Source of the DNA: Asterias amurensis
Taxonomy: Eukaryota; Echinodermata; Asteroidea; Forcipulatida; Asteriidae
Direction: 5' to 3'
Assembly (NCBI RefSeq): GCF_032118995.1
Contig: NC_092661.1
Coordinates: 10,416,494 to 10,480,493 of the forward strand
Length of the DNA stretch: 64,000 bases
The translations under genes and the position numbers were made by a program. This document shows positions 22,878 through 34,392 of this stretch, one piece after another. The notes beneath the pieces are model-generated. The model saw only the letters and a program-made list of their open reading frames with translations, was not told the DNA's origin and searched no databases. Within the stretch, counting starts at the first letter, position 1, and every line of letters starts with the position of its first letter.

Positions 22878-23142
22878 CCCAATTTCAAAAAGCTGTTTAA
22901 AGGAAAGCTAAATGATATTGATAGAGCTGCTAAGCACACAAATTTGCTTAGCATGAACTTTCTTCCTTGACAAAAACAACCAAATTTCAAAGTGATTTTC
23001 AGGATAATCAACAAACAGCTGAATACCAGAAACAAGCAATACACAACAGTATGGAATTTTGTTTGGTTATCCTGTTTTTATCAAGGAAGAAAAGTCATGC
23101 TAAGCACATTTTTGTGCTTAGCAGCTCTATGAAATTGGGCCT
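22878..23142. mobile_element. Foldback element, family D
   Basis: GCCCAATTTCAAAAAGCTG to CAGCTCTATGAAATTGGGCC. Strong internal hairpin: CTTTCTTCCTTGACAAAAAC mirrored by GTTTTTATCAAGGAAGAAAA. Confidence 0.8.
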
Positions 23143-23530
23143 TGGTCATGTTTCAAGTTTACAATTTTTGCTAACCCTTCGTCTTTGGTTCATACTTTTG
23201 ACCACTTATTTTTGACAGGCACTTGTTAGAACTGATTTTAATTTGTCAATAAAGGGATCAAGCAAAGGCATAAACAGAACAACATTTGAATTAATTTCTT
23301 CTCAAAAAGTCCAAATGCTCAGAATGCACACAACATCTCTATCACCAAACTGACATTCACATGTCTCTCTTCTTGAACAAAAGCGAGGTGACTTTATTTT
23401 CATTTAGTATTTATTTGACATTAGTAAAGTCAAGTCACCCCTTACTCAATCCTTTCCTGTCTTTAGTTAATGCTTGTAAAGGCTGATGAATAGTGTTTAC
23501 CTCCATCCACCAACATGTTGCCTGATGTAC

Positions 23531-23764
23531 TGGGCCCAATTTCATAGAGCTGCTAAGCACAAAATTGCTTAGCATGAAATTTCTTCTTTGATAAAAACAG
23601 GATTACCAACCAAATTTATATTTTTGCATATTGCTTGTTACTCGTATTCAGCTGGTGTTTGTTTATCCTGAAAATCACATGGAAATTTGGTTGGTAATCC
23701 TGTTGTAATCAAGGAAGAAATTTCATGCTAGCAATTTTTAAGCAGCTCTATGAAATTGGGCTTA
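23531..23764. mobile_element. Foldback element, family D
   Basis: GGGCCCAATTTCATAGAGCT and AGCTCTATGAAATTGGGC ends; arms TTACCAACCAAATT and AATTTGGTTGGTAA pair. Confidence 0.85.
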
Positions 23765-23895
23765 GGTAGTCACGACTATTTTTGTAGCAGTCCTGATCGC
23801 ATGATTAACTGCGCAGTTTAAAAGTGGTAGTCTCGACTCGACTGAGCAATAAATAGTTGCGACTTTGACACAAGTCGCACTAGTCTACCAGGCTT
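23765..23895. mobile_element. Diverged copy of the CCTGGGCGACTAGT element
   Basis: AGTCGCACTAGTCTACCAGG at the right end matches the terminus of 57565-57930; the left end is eroded (GGTAGTCACGACTATT). Directly abuts a family-D element. Confidence 0.5.
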
Positions 23896-24175
23896 AATTT
23901 ACTACATCCCTCTGCCCATCATTGCCAATGATCAGTCATGTGAAAGATACAATGTAATTAAGTTTTGGCAGTTCCAGAACTTTGGGACTTGGTTCTGGTT
24001 CTGAAAAAAAAACATTTGAGGTTAAGTTTTAAAGTTTATACTCAAGTGAAAAGAGAAGGAAACTTTTGCTGAATTCAAATTGGGACAGAACAATTTTGAT
24101 GGTTTACTTTAATTAAACATTATTTCTTGATTATCTGATAATTGATGTGCATCCATTTTCATTTTCATTTTGCAG

Positions 24176-25627
24176 TGATCCTGATGAGCTACTGAGGGAG
24201 AGTGATCTAACTTCTCATGGATGTCACACTGGCCTGGCTTGTTGAGTCTGAGATGAACAATAACTCATGGATGTCACACTGGCCTGGCTTGTTGAGTCTG
24301 AGATGAACAATAACTCATGGATGTCACACTGGCCTGGCTTGTTGAGCCTGAGATGAACAATTACTCATGGATGTCACACTGTCCTTGCTTGTTGAGTCTG
24401 AGATGAACAATAACTCATGGATGTCACACTGGCCTGGCTTGTTGAGTCTGAGATGAACAATTACTCATGGATGTCACACTGGCCTGGCTTGTTGAGTCTG
24501 AGATGAACAATTACTCATGGATGTCACACTGTCCTTGCTTGTTGAGTCTGAGATGAACAATAACTCATGGATGTCACACTGGCCTGGCTTGTTGAGTCTG
24601 AGATGAACAATAACTCATGGATGTCACACTGGCCTGGCTTGTTGAGTCTGAGATGAACAATTACTCATGGATGTCACACTGTCCTTGCTTGTTGAGTCTG
24701 AGATGAACAATAACTCATGGATGTCACACTGGCCTGGCTTGTTGAGTCTGAGATGAACAATTACTCATGGATGTCACACTGGCCTGGCTTGTTGAGCCTG
24801 AGATGAACAATTACTCATGGATGTCACACTGTCCTTGCTTGTTGAGCCTGAGATATACAATTACTCATGAATGCCACACTGGCCCGACTTGTTGGGTCTG
24901 AGACCAACTATTACTCATGGATGCCATACTGGCGTGGCTTTTTGAGCCTGAGACGAACAATTACTCATGGATGTCACACTGGCCTGGCTTGTTGAGCCTG
25001 AAACAAACATTTACTCATGGATGTCAAACTGGCCTGGCTTATTTGGTCTGAGACGAACAATTACTCATGGATTTCACACTGGCCTGGCTTGTTGAATCTG
25101 AGACCAAACAATTACTCATGGATGTCAAACTGGCCTGGCTTGTTGAATCTGAGACCAACAATTACTAATGGATGTCACACTGGCCTGGCTTGTTGAGCCT
25201 GAGACAAACAATTACTCATGGACATCACACTGGTCGGACTTGTTGAATCTGAGACCAACAATTAATCATGGATGTAACACTGGCCCGGCTTAATGAGTCT
25301 GAAATGAACAATTACTCATGGACCTCACACTGGCCCGGCTTAATGAGTCTGAGATGAACAATTACTCACATTTACTCACTGATGTCAAACTGGCCCGGCT
25401 TGATGAGTCCACTGGCCTGGCTTGGTGGACCTGAGACAAACATTTACTCATTGATGTCCCACTATTTTGGCGATGAGCGACCAACTGTGTTGTGCTTCGA
25501 TGTAAATTACTTTCAGTCATCAAGTTTTATCTGAGCTTTCATCCAGAAGAAAGTCATGCTGTGTGATGTCACCACACATCAAAGACCTTCCTGCTGTGAC
25601 ACCAGTCTTCAACATGAATCTGAAGAG
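24176..25627 (+). pseudogene. Degenerate second exon, expanded by satellite insertion
   Basis: Acceptor TTTTGCAG|TGATCCTGATGAGCTA at 24175/24176 corresponds to CTGCAG|TCTGATGAGCTA of the exon at 3991-4208. The 3' end ATCAAAGACCTTCCTGCTG...CTGAAGAG|GTGAGT matches that exon's end and its donor, and the first bases of the intron match too (CACAATCTAATG versus TACAATCTAATG). Between them sits about 1.25 kb of a 50-bp satellite absent from the other copy. A 7-nt insertion (ACCACAC) before ATCAAAGAC shifts the frame relative to the 3991-4208 exon. I read this as a broken paralogue; it could still be transcribed as noncoding RNA. Confidence 0.5.
24210..25460. repeat. 50-bp satellite with 150-bp higher-order period
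   Basis: About 25 head-to-tail units of TCATGGATGTCACACTGGCC plus a 30-bp remainder (core GGCTTGTTGAGTCTGAGATG). In the first part (24210-24850) units are near identical and a variant unit (GTCCTTG in place of GGCCTGG) recurs at 24381, 24531, 24681 and 24831, exactly every three units. From 24850 to 25460 units are diverged. The homogeneous end suggests recent expansion by unequal exchange of a trimer. Confidence 0.93.
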
Positions 25628-26548
25628 GTGAGTTCACAATCTAATGAGTATGGGTATGTGGTTACACACTGATCAATGATATATGTGCAAGTGAAATTTT
25701 CACTGTCCTGTAAGTGAAACTGAAAAATTCAGTTAAACTGATGAAGAAGTGAGGGATTTTGTAGTACACTCATTCATTTCAACAGTTTTTTCAAAGGAAA
25801 TATTTTCATTACCTTTGACAAACATACAAGTTCATGTTGCCCCAAAACTTTTACATAGGATGTCTATAGCTAAGCAATAATGTCTATAAAAAAAAATTAT
25901 CATTGTAGTATTTGGTGAAATGAGGAGCTGTCAAAATGTCTTAGATATTTTCCAGCCATTAAGTACCCATTGCATATATTACATTGCAAAAACATGTTTA
26001 TCCCTTAAATGCATGTTCTTATAAAACCCAAAGATTACAGTTTGAGAATTTCAACTACAGGATCCAAAATCATTTCTCATTCCAAACCATGTTCAACGAT
26101 TAAGTTATACGTGTGTCTGGTGAAATATCAGCAAACATCACTCAGTTAGACCAATTTTAGTGACGGGCTTTTAGGCCCAATTTAGTCCGCCAAAGGCTAG
26201 CGGTTCAACAAAACAATTCATGTATTTGATATGGGGCCATCATTGCTGAAGTGCAATCTCTAGGAGGCACAGTGTATTTTTGCTCAAGAGTGCTGGGCGA
26301 AATTTGGTAGCATTAATAGTTAATGCATTTTTAATGAGGTATGGGAAATGTGTGCCATATTATGGCTTTGTGCCTGTACATTTGTAAATGTTGTGAATAA
26401 CCTGTTTATATGTTACAGCCAGATTCCTACCATCCCATGTAAGGTAAGGGGTAATGTTAAGATGTCAGGTGAAATGCATTATGGTCATCAATGATAAACT
26501 TTCACTTTAGTTCAGCCTAAGAGAAACTATTGATCTCTTGAAATAATC

Positions 26549-26766
26549 CAATAGACCGTATTGAATAAGCCCTTTTTTGTTATGAAAGTCGCCATCGTGT
26601 AGGTCAAACCGTACATGCGCGTCTACATGCGTACATCAAAGAACACACAGCTGTCCCGGTTTGATTTCTATGGCACAAGCACACATACGCACACGCTCGC
26701 AGACGCCATCTTGTAGGGCAGATATTTGAACGGTGACGTCATAGTCATATTCAATACGGTCTATTG
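26549..26766. mobile_element. 218-bp MITE with TIRs
   Basis: CAATAGACCGTATTGAATA and TATTCAATACGGTCTATTG are exact inverted ends. It sits in the intron following the degenerate exon at 24176-25627. Confidence 0.88.
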
Positions 26767-27071
26767 ACAGTGGATTCTTAAAGGTTTAATTCACATAATC
26801 TAATTATGACCATGCGATCCAATGCAATAGTATCTTAAACTGTGAGTTAATTTGATACATTTGCATTGACATTGTCAATTTGACAATATTTCTTTTAGTG
26901 TACTTTGATACATAAATACTTAACAACCAATCAACACACTATATAAGTAGGTGACCCAAGTTGAGTTAATCTATTGGGAATGCATGAAAGACAAAGTTTA
27001 AATTTGCATCTTAGATGAAGTTAGTTTTTAACATACTCCAATGTGTAGTAAGCACTGTAAATACTCTGTGC

Positions 27072-27120
27072 TTTCCAGAGCCCTGGTTGGTTGAGATTCG
27101 AACCCGCAACCCCCATAAAT
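27072..27120 (-). repeat. tRNA-like T-arm fragment
   Basis: Minus-strand GCGGGTTCGAATCTCAACC is a B-box/T-arm sequence without a clear A box. Confidence 0.35.
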
Positions 27121-27249
27121 CACATTAACGTGGCATGATGAGACTTATTAGGAGGCAGTTTTAACATCTAGTGTATAGACTCGTATCTTGAGGTACTCCT
27201 TTGTTTCTAATACTTTCTTTCTCAAAAATCTGTTAAAATTTTGAGGCTG

Positions 27250-27320
27250 TGGGCCCAATTTTATAAAGCCTGTTAGCACAAAAACTTGTTGAGCACAGAC
27301 AAACATCGCTTAGCGAGTGG
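27250..27320. mobile_element. Family-D element, left half
   Basis: GGGCCCAATTTTATAAAGCC and ATCGCTTAGCGAG only. Confidence 0.5.
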
Positions 27321-27670
27321 TTATGAGGCGCTACTCTTCATTCAACCTCCAACAGCTCCTTTGATTCTAATGCTTTCTTCCTTATAAATCTGGAAGAATA
27401 ATGAGGCACTACTCTTCACTTCATCCTCCAACAGCTCCTTTTTTTCTATACTTTCTTCCCTAAAACTGTTAGAATGTTGAGGCATTACTCTTCATTCAAC
27501 CTCCAACAGCTCCTTCGTTTCTATGTTTTCTTTCTTAGAGTCATAAATCTGTTAGAATGTTGAGGCACTACTCTTCATTCAACCTAAACAACTCCTCTTT
27601 TATTCGTATGCTGTATTTCACATAAATCTGTGAGAATAATGAGGAACTAGGCCTACTCCTTATTCAAACT
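27320..27670. repeat. 76- to 83-bp tandem repeat related to the array at 530-1190
   Basis: Five units of GAGGCACTACTCTTCATTCA spaced 76-83 bp. The reverse complement of the core at 530-1190 (TGAGACACTACTCTTCATTC) is the same sequence with two changes, and both units contain CTGTTAGAATGTTGAG-like bases. Confidence 0.85.
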
Positions 27671-28015
27671 CCCAAACTGTAGTTATGTGCCTAACCAACA
27701 CATGATTGATACTTGTCCAAATATTTATCCCCCATGAACAGTAGAAATCTCATCTCATCTTCTGACTTTATCACCAGCCAAAAATGTCCACTCAACTCAA
27801 TGTCCAAATCAAACTAAGATAACACAACCCATTCTTGTTGATGGAGTGCAGCTGGCTTTGTGTTTAATTTTGAGTTCATAATCAACCATGCTATGCTAGC
27901 ATTTTGATCTTTTGTTTTACAATACCATGATGTCTAGGTCATAATGAAAGGCTTTCAGTTTTAAAAAATAAAACAAGACAGAAATTCTGAAATCCCAAAT
28001 CACAAATGCCACCAA

Positions 28016-28441
28016 TCTAACCAATGTTTAGTTTAAAACAGTAGGTCATAATCTAAGTGGCGTCACCGGCAGCGAAAACAATAAATTAACTTGTTCTTTT
28101 TTAAGTAAACTGTAACTAGCAGGGCCAACAAATAAAGAGTGTTTTGTTTTGTTGCTCTGAGTAATTGGTAAAATAATGGGAGAAGAGAGAAAAAAAAAAA
28201 AAAAATAGGGCAGGATTGTAACAGTTTTATGGTCTGATTTCTTGAAAAAAAATATATTAAAAAAATTAAAGCATTTCTACAGCTACCAAAAAGCTTGGAT
28301 AGACTTTTAGTTCTGTCATGAAGAGAACGATGAATAGTAGGATGGATTTAGGCTAATTTTGTTGAAACCTTAAGTTGAACAAAATTAAATCAAACTTTAA
28401 AATATGCTTGGTTAATTCTGGCCAAACAGGATAAATCATAA
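28016..28441. repeat. Left arm of a 426-bp inverted repeat
   Basis: Reverse complement matches 33967-34392 over its whole length: shared AGTAACTGTAACTAGCAGGG-like, TGTTTTGTTTTGTTGCTCTG, ATAGGGCAGGATTGTAA and ACTTTTAGTTCTGTCATGA segments, with indels in A-rich tracts. Confidence 0.85.
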
Positions 28442-28529
28442 AGTCTATAAGATTATGATGACACTCTCATGGTGTTAACAATGCGTTGTCTCGTTGAACC
28501 ATTATTCAGTCTAACTGCAAGGAGTTATG

Positions 28530-28884
28530 TTAAAGGCACTGGACACCGTTGGTAATATTGTCAAAGACCAGTATTCTCACTTGTATCCCAGCATATGCAT
28601 AAAATAACAAACCTGTGAAAATTTTGATTCAACTGGTTGAGAAAATAATGGGGGAAAAAACACCCTTGTCGCACAAGTGGTGTTTTTAAGATGCTTTCAG
28701 CTGAGGTCTCCAATTTGATTCAGATATTCTAAGGAGAAAATACTTCTTTCTCAAAAAAATGCATTACTTCAGAGGGAGTCGTTTCTCACAATGTAGCAAC
28801 AGCTCTCCATTGCTCTTTACCAAGTAGGTTTTTATTCTAACAATTATTTTGAGTAATTACCAATAGTGTACACTGCCTTTAAAG
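28530..28884. mobile_element. Foldback MITE, family A
   Basis: TTAAAGGCACTGGACACCG at one end and GTGTACACTGCCTTTAAAG at the other. It lies about 90 bp inside the left arm of the 426-bp inverted repeat and is not mirrored in the right arm, so it inserted after that duplication. Confidence 0.85.
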
Positions 28885-30164
28885 GCTTGGTAAAATTATT
28901 GAGGTTATTGAAAAGAACAGAAAATGTCACGCATGTGTAGACAATTGTCAATGGGCATACTCTCCCCCCAAAAATAAAAAATAAAAAATAAATAAATAAA
29001 TAAAGTTTGATTTAACTGATCTTTTTCTCTTCTCTGGCAAGGAAAACAAATCAGATTTAAAATAATATGGATAAAAATTACATGTGAAAAAAACCCAATG
29101 TTGTATCAAAAAACTCAGTTGACTGACCTGATTACAGGTTATGTTTATTTTCATTAGAAATGAGAGGATTGGAATGAACACAATCGAAAGATTTACCAAA
29201 CCTTTAACTATTTTAATTTGTAAATTTTATTTATAGTTTCAACGTGGTTAATTCATGGCTTTGTTATTGTAACAAACATCTCAGAAGTCGAACATTCACT
29301 GTTTGTTTTATAGAATCACTTCTATACCCAAAAAGACAACAATTTGACCTAGGATATTAGTGTTACAACAAAGAAGCTGATCTCAGTTGTTTGTTTTGAG
29401 GGCAAAAAGCAGGACGACAAATTTATTTGAATCGACACTCAGAAGTCAGATTGGACTTGGATTCTTGTGGTGAGGATTGTGAGAATAGTGAGTCTGAAAC
29501 CTGACTGCAAATTGAAAAGTTCAGCAAAAACACAAAAGCCTCAAAATAGTATGGAGTATATTGAACAGTTGTCACTTTGAAAAGCTGTTTTATTTAAAAA
29601 AAAAATCATGTTGCTATGTAGCCTAAGATGAGATGTAAACCTAGAACTGTAGCATATTTTGATTAAACAAATATTCTGGAATGTCAACACATAAATAAAT
29701 CAACTTATTTAGATCAAGACTAAAATACAAATGTCTTGACTTCAGAAGAAATTACATGTACATGAGGTCAATAATGATGATTCAATGAGCTTTGTTTTAT
29801 TTGACGAAAGAGATTTATGTCATTTATATGCTTTATTGCTCTCCACCTGGGAAGGATCTCTACAGATCTTTGAAGTGAACTTTTTAAATTTAAGAATGAA
29901 GCATCAATCCATGCACCTTGGAGTCAAATTTTAAATCTTCACAAGCGACTGTCATTAAATTGTGCAATTAAAAGCACAAATAAGATTATGTGGTGACATT
30001 CTGAATGTTAGCTAAAATGAAAAGTATACTTTTGGTCAAACTCAAGTCTTCAACTCCTTAAAAAATACAATGAAAGTAAAGGACACCATATAGTGTTGAA
30101 GTCATTACATTGTTATTTCACCAATATTTCAGTGTGTCTTTATCAATAATCAGATACGCTTAAA
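28885..30164. other. AT-rich sequence, no feature seen
   Basis: Only a single relative of the 31-kb repeat (29455-29530) and an AATA microsatellite near 28980. Confidence 0.5.
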
Positions 30165-30500
30165 TTTACACATCAGATCATTGCAATCAAGTGAATTATT
30201 CTAAAAGTTGGAGTTGGTGTCAACTTCAATGTTTAGGATAAGCGATTGGTAAACTTTGTTGCCAAATGCATCAAACTTGATCTCAGTCACAATGTACTAC
30301 AATTTGATATTTTAGGTACTAAAAGTGTCCATGTTGATACAACTATGATCCTGTCATTGCTTCTTTATTGACATAATGTTCATAGACATGTTCAAATATA
30401 CACCAGATCATTGCAATCAAGATATTGTTCTGAAAGTTGGAGTTGGAGCCAACTTCAATGTTTAGGATAAGTAGACTGGTTAACTCTTCCCATGGTTGCT
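30165..30500. repeat. Two direct units of about 225 bp
   Basis: CAGATCATTGCAATCAAG and CAACTTCAATGTTTAGGATA occur at both 30175-30240 and 30408-30472 in the same order. Confidence 0.8.
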
Positions 30501-31044
30501 AAATGCTTCAATCTTAATATCAGCAATGAACCATTATTAAGACATTTTGAACAAAAGTGTAAGTTTCTAGTTCAAGGCTTCGTTATGGCATGTTCAGTAT
30601 TGTGGAAAAATATTATGTAGAATGGGATAAAACAATTCAATTGATTCAATCTTGAATTTGGTTGGTTAAGGCTTGGCTTAGGTGACATTAACTACAGTTA
30701 TGAAATGATTTTTGATATTCAAAAGTTTTTTCAAAGAGACAAAGTTTCCATATTTGTCATGGACTCATAGGTAGACTCACGTGAAGATGTTTACTACTGA
30801 CAAGACAGCAATAAGTAGCTTAAGAGTCTTGAATGTACTTTTGATGTTTGTTGTAGTATACAGCAACCATAACTAGAATTTAACTCTTCAAAAGTATTTA
30901 TTATTCAATTAACATAGTGACCCAGAAATGACATGGTATAATGGGGACTTTTACTCTTGAGGCATTGGTAAATTAAACAGAAATGGGTCAGAATCCTGAT
31001 ATCAAATTGTTGAAATCTAAAACTAAAACATTTGTCAGTAATTG

Positions 31045-31715
31045 GACTTGGATTCTTGTGGTGAAGGTCATCGGAATAGTGAGTTGAAATCCTGACAGCA
31101 AATCTTCAAAATCATTCAGCAGAGATTCAGTCTAGATGGTCATCAGTAATAATATTGACTGTTGACTGCAACTAGTAACATGAAAGAGATATCAGGGGCT
31201 GTCAGTGAACCTAGATTCAGAGTAGGGAGTTCAAATCCTGACAGCAAAAACTCAAAATCATTCAGCAGAGATTCAGTGACTGAATGGTCATCAGTAATAA
31301 TATTGACTGTTGACTGCATCTAGTAGCATGGAAGAGATATTAGGGGCTGTCAGTGAACTTAGATTCAGAGTAGGGAGCTCAAATCCTGACAGCAAATATT
31401 CAAAATCAATCGGCAAAGATTCAGTAACTGGTCGGTAGTTAGTAACAATATTGACTGTTGATCAGTAATATGAAAGAGATATAGGGGTGGTCAGTGGACT
31501 TTGGTTCAGATTAGTGAGTTGAAATCCTGACAGCAAAAACTCAAAATCCTCATTCAGCAGAGATTCAGTAACTGGATGGTCATCAGTAATTATATTGACT
31601 GTTGACTGCAACTAGTAACATGATGTAGATATGTACATGCGTTAGGGGTGGTCAGTGGACTTAGATTCTGGTGTCGACGGGCGTCAGAGTAGCGAGTTCA
31701 ATTCCTGACTGCTGT
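31045..31715. repeat. Tandem repeat of about 145-150 bp
   Basis: Four units with ATATTGACTGTTGACTGCA and GAGTTCAAATCCTGACAGC. The GGGAGTTCAAATCCTGAC segment looks like a mutated tRNA B box, so a SINE tail may be the seed. A single relative lies at 29455-29530. Confidence 0.8.
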
Positions 31716-31719
31716 AATC

Positions 31720-33224
31720 AACATGAAAAAGGCGGGCCTGGAATAAGACGGAGGCCATGGCTTTCATTGCCCCTAGTCTTGGCTTTAGTGCCCTGTCAAA
31801 AGTTTCACATACAGACTTTATGATTTTCCAATACAAATCAAAATGGCCTTGCCCTTTCAGAGATAAAGTTCAAGGCCTCCAACCAAAGTCACAAATTAAG
31901 AAATCTGTCAGAAATGGCCTTTGTCTGTCTCTATAGCAAGAAAAGGCTCATTAAAACACTTGAAGAGTCTTAGTTTATTGAAGCTGCTTGAGAGGGTGTA
32001 GCACTTAAAGACAAATACACAAAACATCTTTTTTTATGGGGGGGGGGGACAAATTGAAACCATCATTAGTGTGGATAAAATAATAACTTAATAAGTTAAT
32101 ATTTTAAATGTTTTCACTGTACTGTGCATGCCATGAGATGCTAAAATAAAATTATCCATTAAGTTTTTAAAGTATCATTTTTTCATCAAAATGAAATATA
32201 CATGAAAGTTTAATTTAATGAGTGAGATAAATTTATAAATATAAAATCTAAGTTTGTATTTGATAGACTTGTAAGAAGTATATACACAATGTCCGATTAC
32301 ATTCAATCTGATGAGAAATGTCCACTAGGCAAAGTTTATCTTTGAAACATAGAAACATCTTTCTAGTTACAAAGTATATCTTTATGATAATGAATTTTCA
32401 ATCTTGCCAGTGGCTGTGTGGTTGATGATCTATGTATCTTTCCAGTTGTAAGAAACACAAAGAAGAAACAAAATTCTTACAATAGCGCTCAATTTAATCA
32501 CTCGGTTTTTGTTTTATGCTACAATTGCAACAAATAATTTAATGACACGAAGCTTGTATGTCTGAAAGTAACACAAACCCACATCAGATTCGTAAACATG
32601 TTTATAGTGCTTTCCTGGTCACATGTAACTTTAGGGACTTTGTAAGGGTAGCGGGTAGCGGGAGCTACTTCAGGATTGACACTCCTGCCCACGCAATGTT
32701 ACAGGTCCACTTTCCCTCAGTGGTTCCACCTGGTTGGGCCCTACCCGGGGTTAAAGGGTTGTTTGCGGTAACTATAAGAACTGAGCAGCGAAGAACAATC
32801 AAATTCAATCGTTCAAAATGGCAGCTGAAATTTTCAACAATAAAGAAATGCAGAGATGTGAAGAACTTGAACAAAGTTATCCCTGTCTGCTTCAATTACC
32901 CTCAAAGATGCATTCAAATGAGACAGCGAACATTACTTTCAGAACAAGTGAGATTCTGAGGAAGAATTCTTAGGTTTTACTAAAGGAAGAGATTGACAAA
33001 CCCAGAGAAGACTTGCGAACATAGAGTGTTACAGTATTGAGGACATACTGCCACCCAGGACCCAGTCATTACAAGACGCTTGAAACCAATGGAGGATGAA
33101 TGTATCCATTGCTAATAGTGTATTGATGACATCAAGATCCTTACAACCTGTTCATCAATCCTGCTCCCATTCCAGACACTCTGATTTAAAGAAATGGAAT
33201 CCAATTCATCAGCATCAACTAACC
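31720..33224. other. No gene recognised
   Basis: Contains a 133-codon plus-strand ORF (32558-32959) with no domain, signal peptide or splice support, treated as chance or repeat-derived. Confidence 0.4.
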
Positions 33225-33480
33225 TGTTATCGATAACCACTGGAGACCCTTCAAAATGATTGAGTACGGTTTGATGATTTCAAGGAACGGAATCACATTC
33301 AACATCAGCTTGACTGTTATCGATTCCCACTGGAAACCCTTCAAAATGATTGAATACAGTTTGATGATTTCAAGGAATGGAATCAGATTCAACATCAGCT
33401 TGACTGTTGTCAATAACCACTGGGCACCTTCAAAATGATTGAACACAGTTTGATGATTTCAAGGAATGGAGTGACATTCA
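33225..33480. repeat. 90-bp tandem repeat, three units
   Basis: CCTTCAAAATGATTGAGTAC at 33248, 33338 and 33427, each followed by TTTGATGATTTCAAGGAA. Open frames on both strands are a by-product of the 90-bp (multiple of three) period. Confidence 0.85.
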
Positions 33481-33966
33481 GCATTATCAAGAGAACTGTT
33501 TTCCGGCAGTGGAACGAAGATGAACTTATTGCTCGAAAAGACAGCATTTCATTCCAGTCGTCCAGTCCAATTAAATAATGTAATAATTACTTATGCATGT
33601 GACTTGGATAGCTGAAAGTTTATTGTAAAAATGTTCATTAAAGCTCAACATTACTTTCAATATTTTATGAATCAGTTTTATTTAAGGGGAATGGACCTGA
33701 TGAGTACGAAATACAACCTTGTTCAAAGCAAAGTGAAGCAATTTGTTTTATACTTGCAATTATAAGTTTGTTGGGTTTTGCATTTTTAGAATGCCAATTC
33801 AAAAATTTTTCTTCAAAACAGTGTCAGAATCATAATGGATATTTACATCCGAAATCAATGGTTCATTCCTCCTAAATGAATAGGGTTCTTACAATTGGAT
33901 TTACAGGTGGACTGAATAATTATATGTTACGCAAAGTGCAACAATTCTTTAGTTATTTTACTACCA

Positions 33967-34392
33967 TTAGGATTTATTCTGTTTGTCTAGAATTAACCAA
34001 GCATGTTTTCAAAGTTTGATTTGATTTGTTTCAAGTTAAGTTTTCAAGATATTAACCTAAATTCATCCTACTGTTTATTGTTCTCCTCATGACAGAACTA
34101 AAAGTCAAAATCAAAGTTCTTGGTCGATATAGAAGGGCTCTATATATTTATTTTTCTTCAAGAAATCAGATCATAAACTTTTACAATCCTGCCCTATTTT
34201 TATTTGCATTTTTCTCTCATTAATTTATCAATCAGAGCAACAAAACAAAACACTCCATAATTGTGACCCTGCTAGTTACAGTTAACTTTAAAAAACTTGA
34301 TTATCAATTTTGTTTGCTGCTGGTGCTATGTAGGTTGTCGCCACTAAGATTTATGACCCACTGTGATATCTAAAAACAATGCATTGGTTAGA
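33967..34392. repeat. Right arm of a 426-bp inverted repeat
   Basis: Mirror of 28016-28441, same length. Between the arms lie 5.5 kb with a MITE and four tandem arrays but no gene. Confidence 0.85.

Noticed and set aside
24210..25460. CRISPR-like array
   Set aside because: Repeats are contiguous without unique spacers, and the host is eukaryotic.
32558..32959. 133-codon plus-strand ORF
   Set aside because: No domain, signal peptide or splice context; the minus strand is also open across much of it and the composition is like the surroundings.
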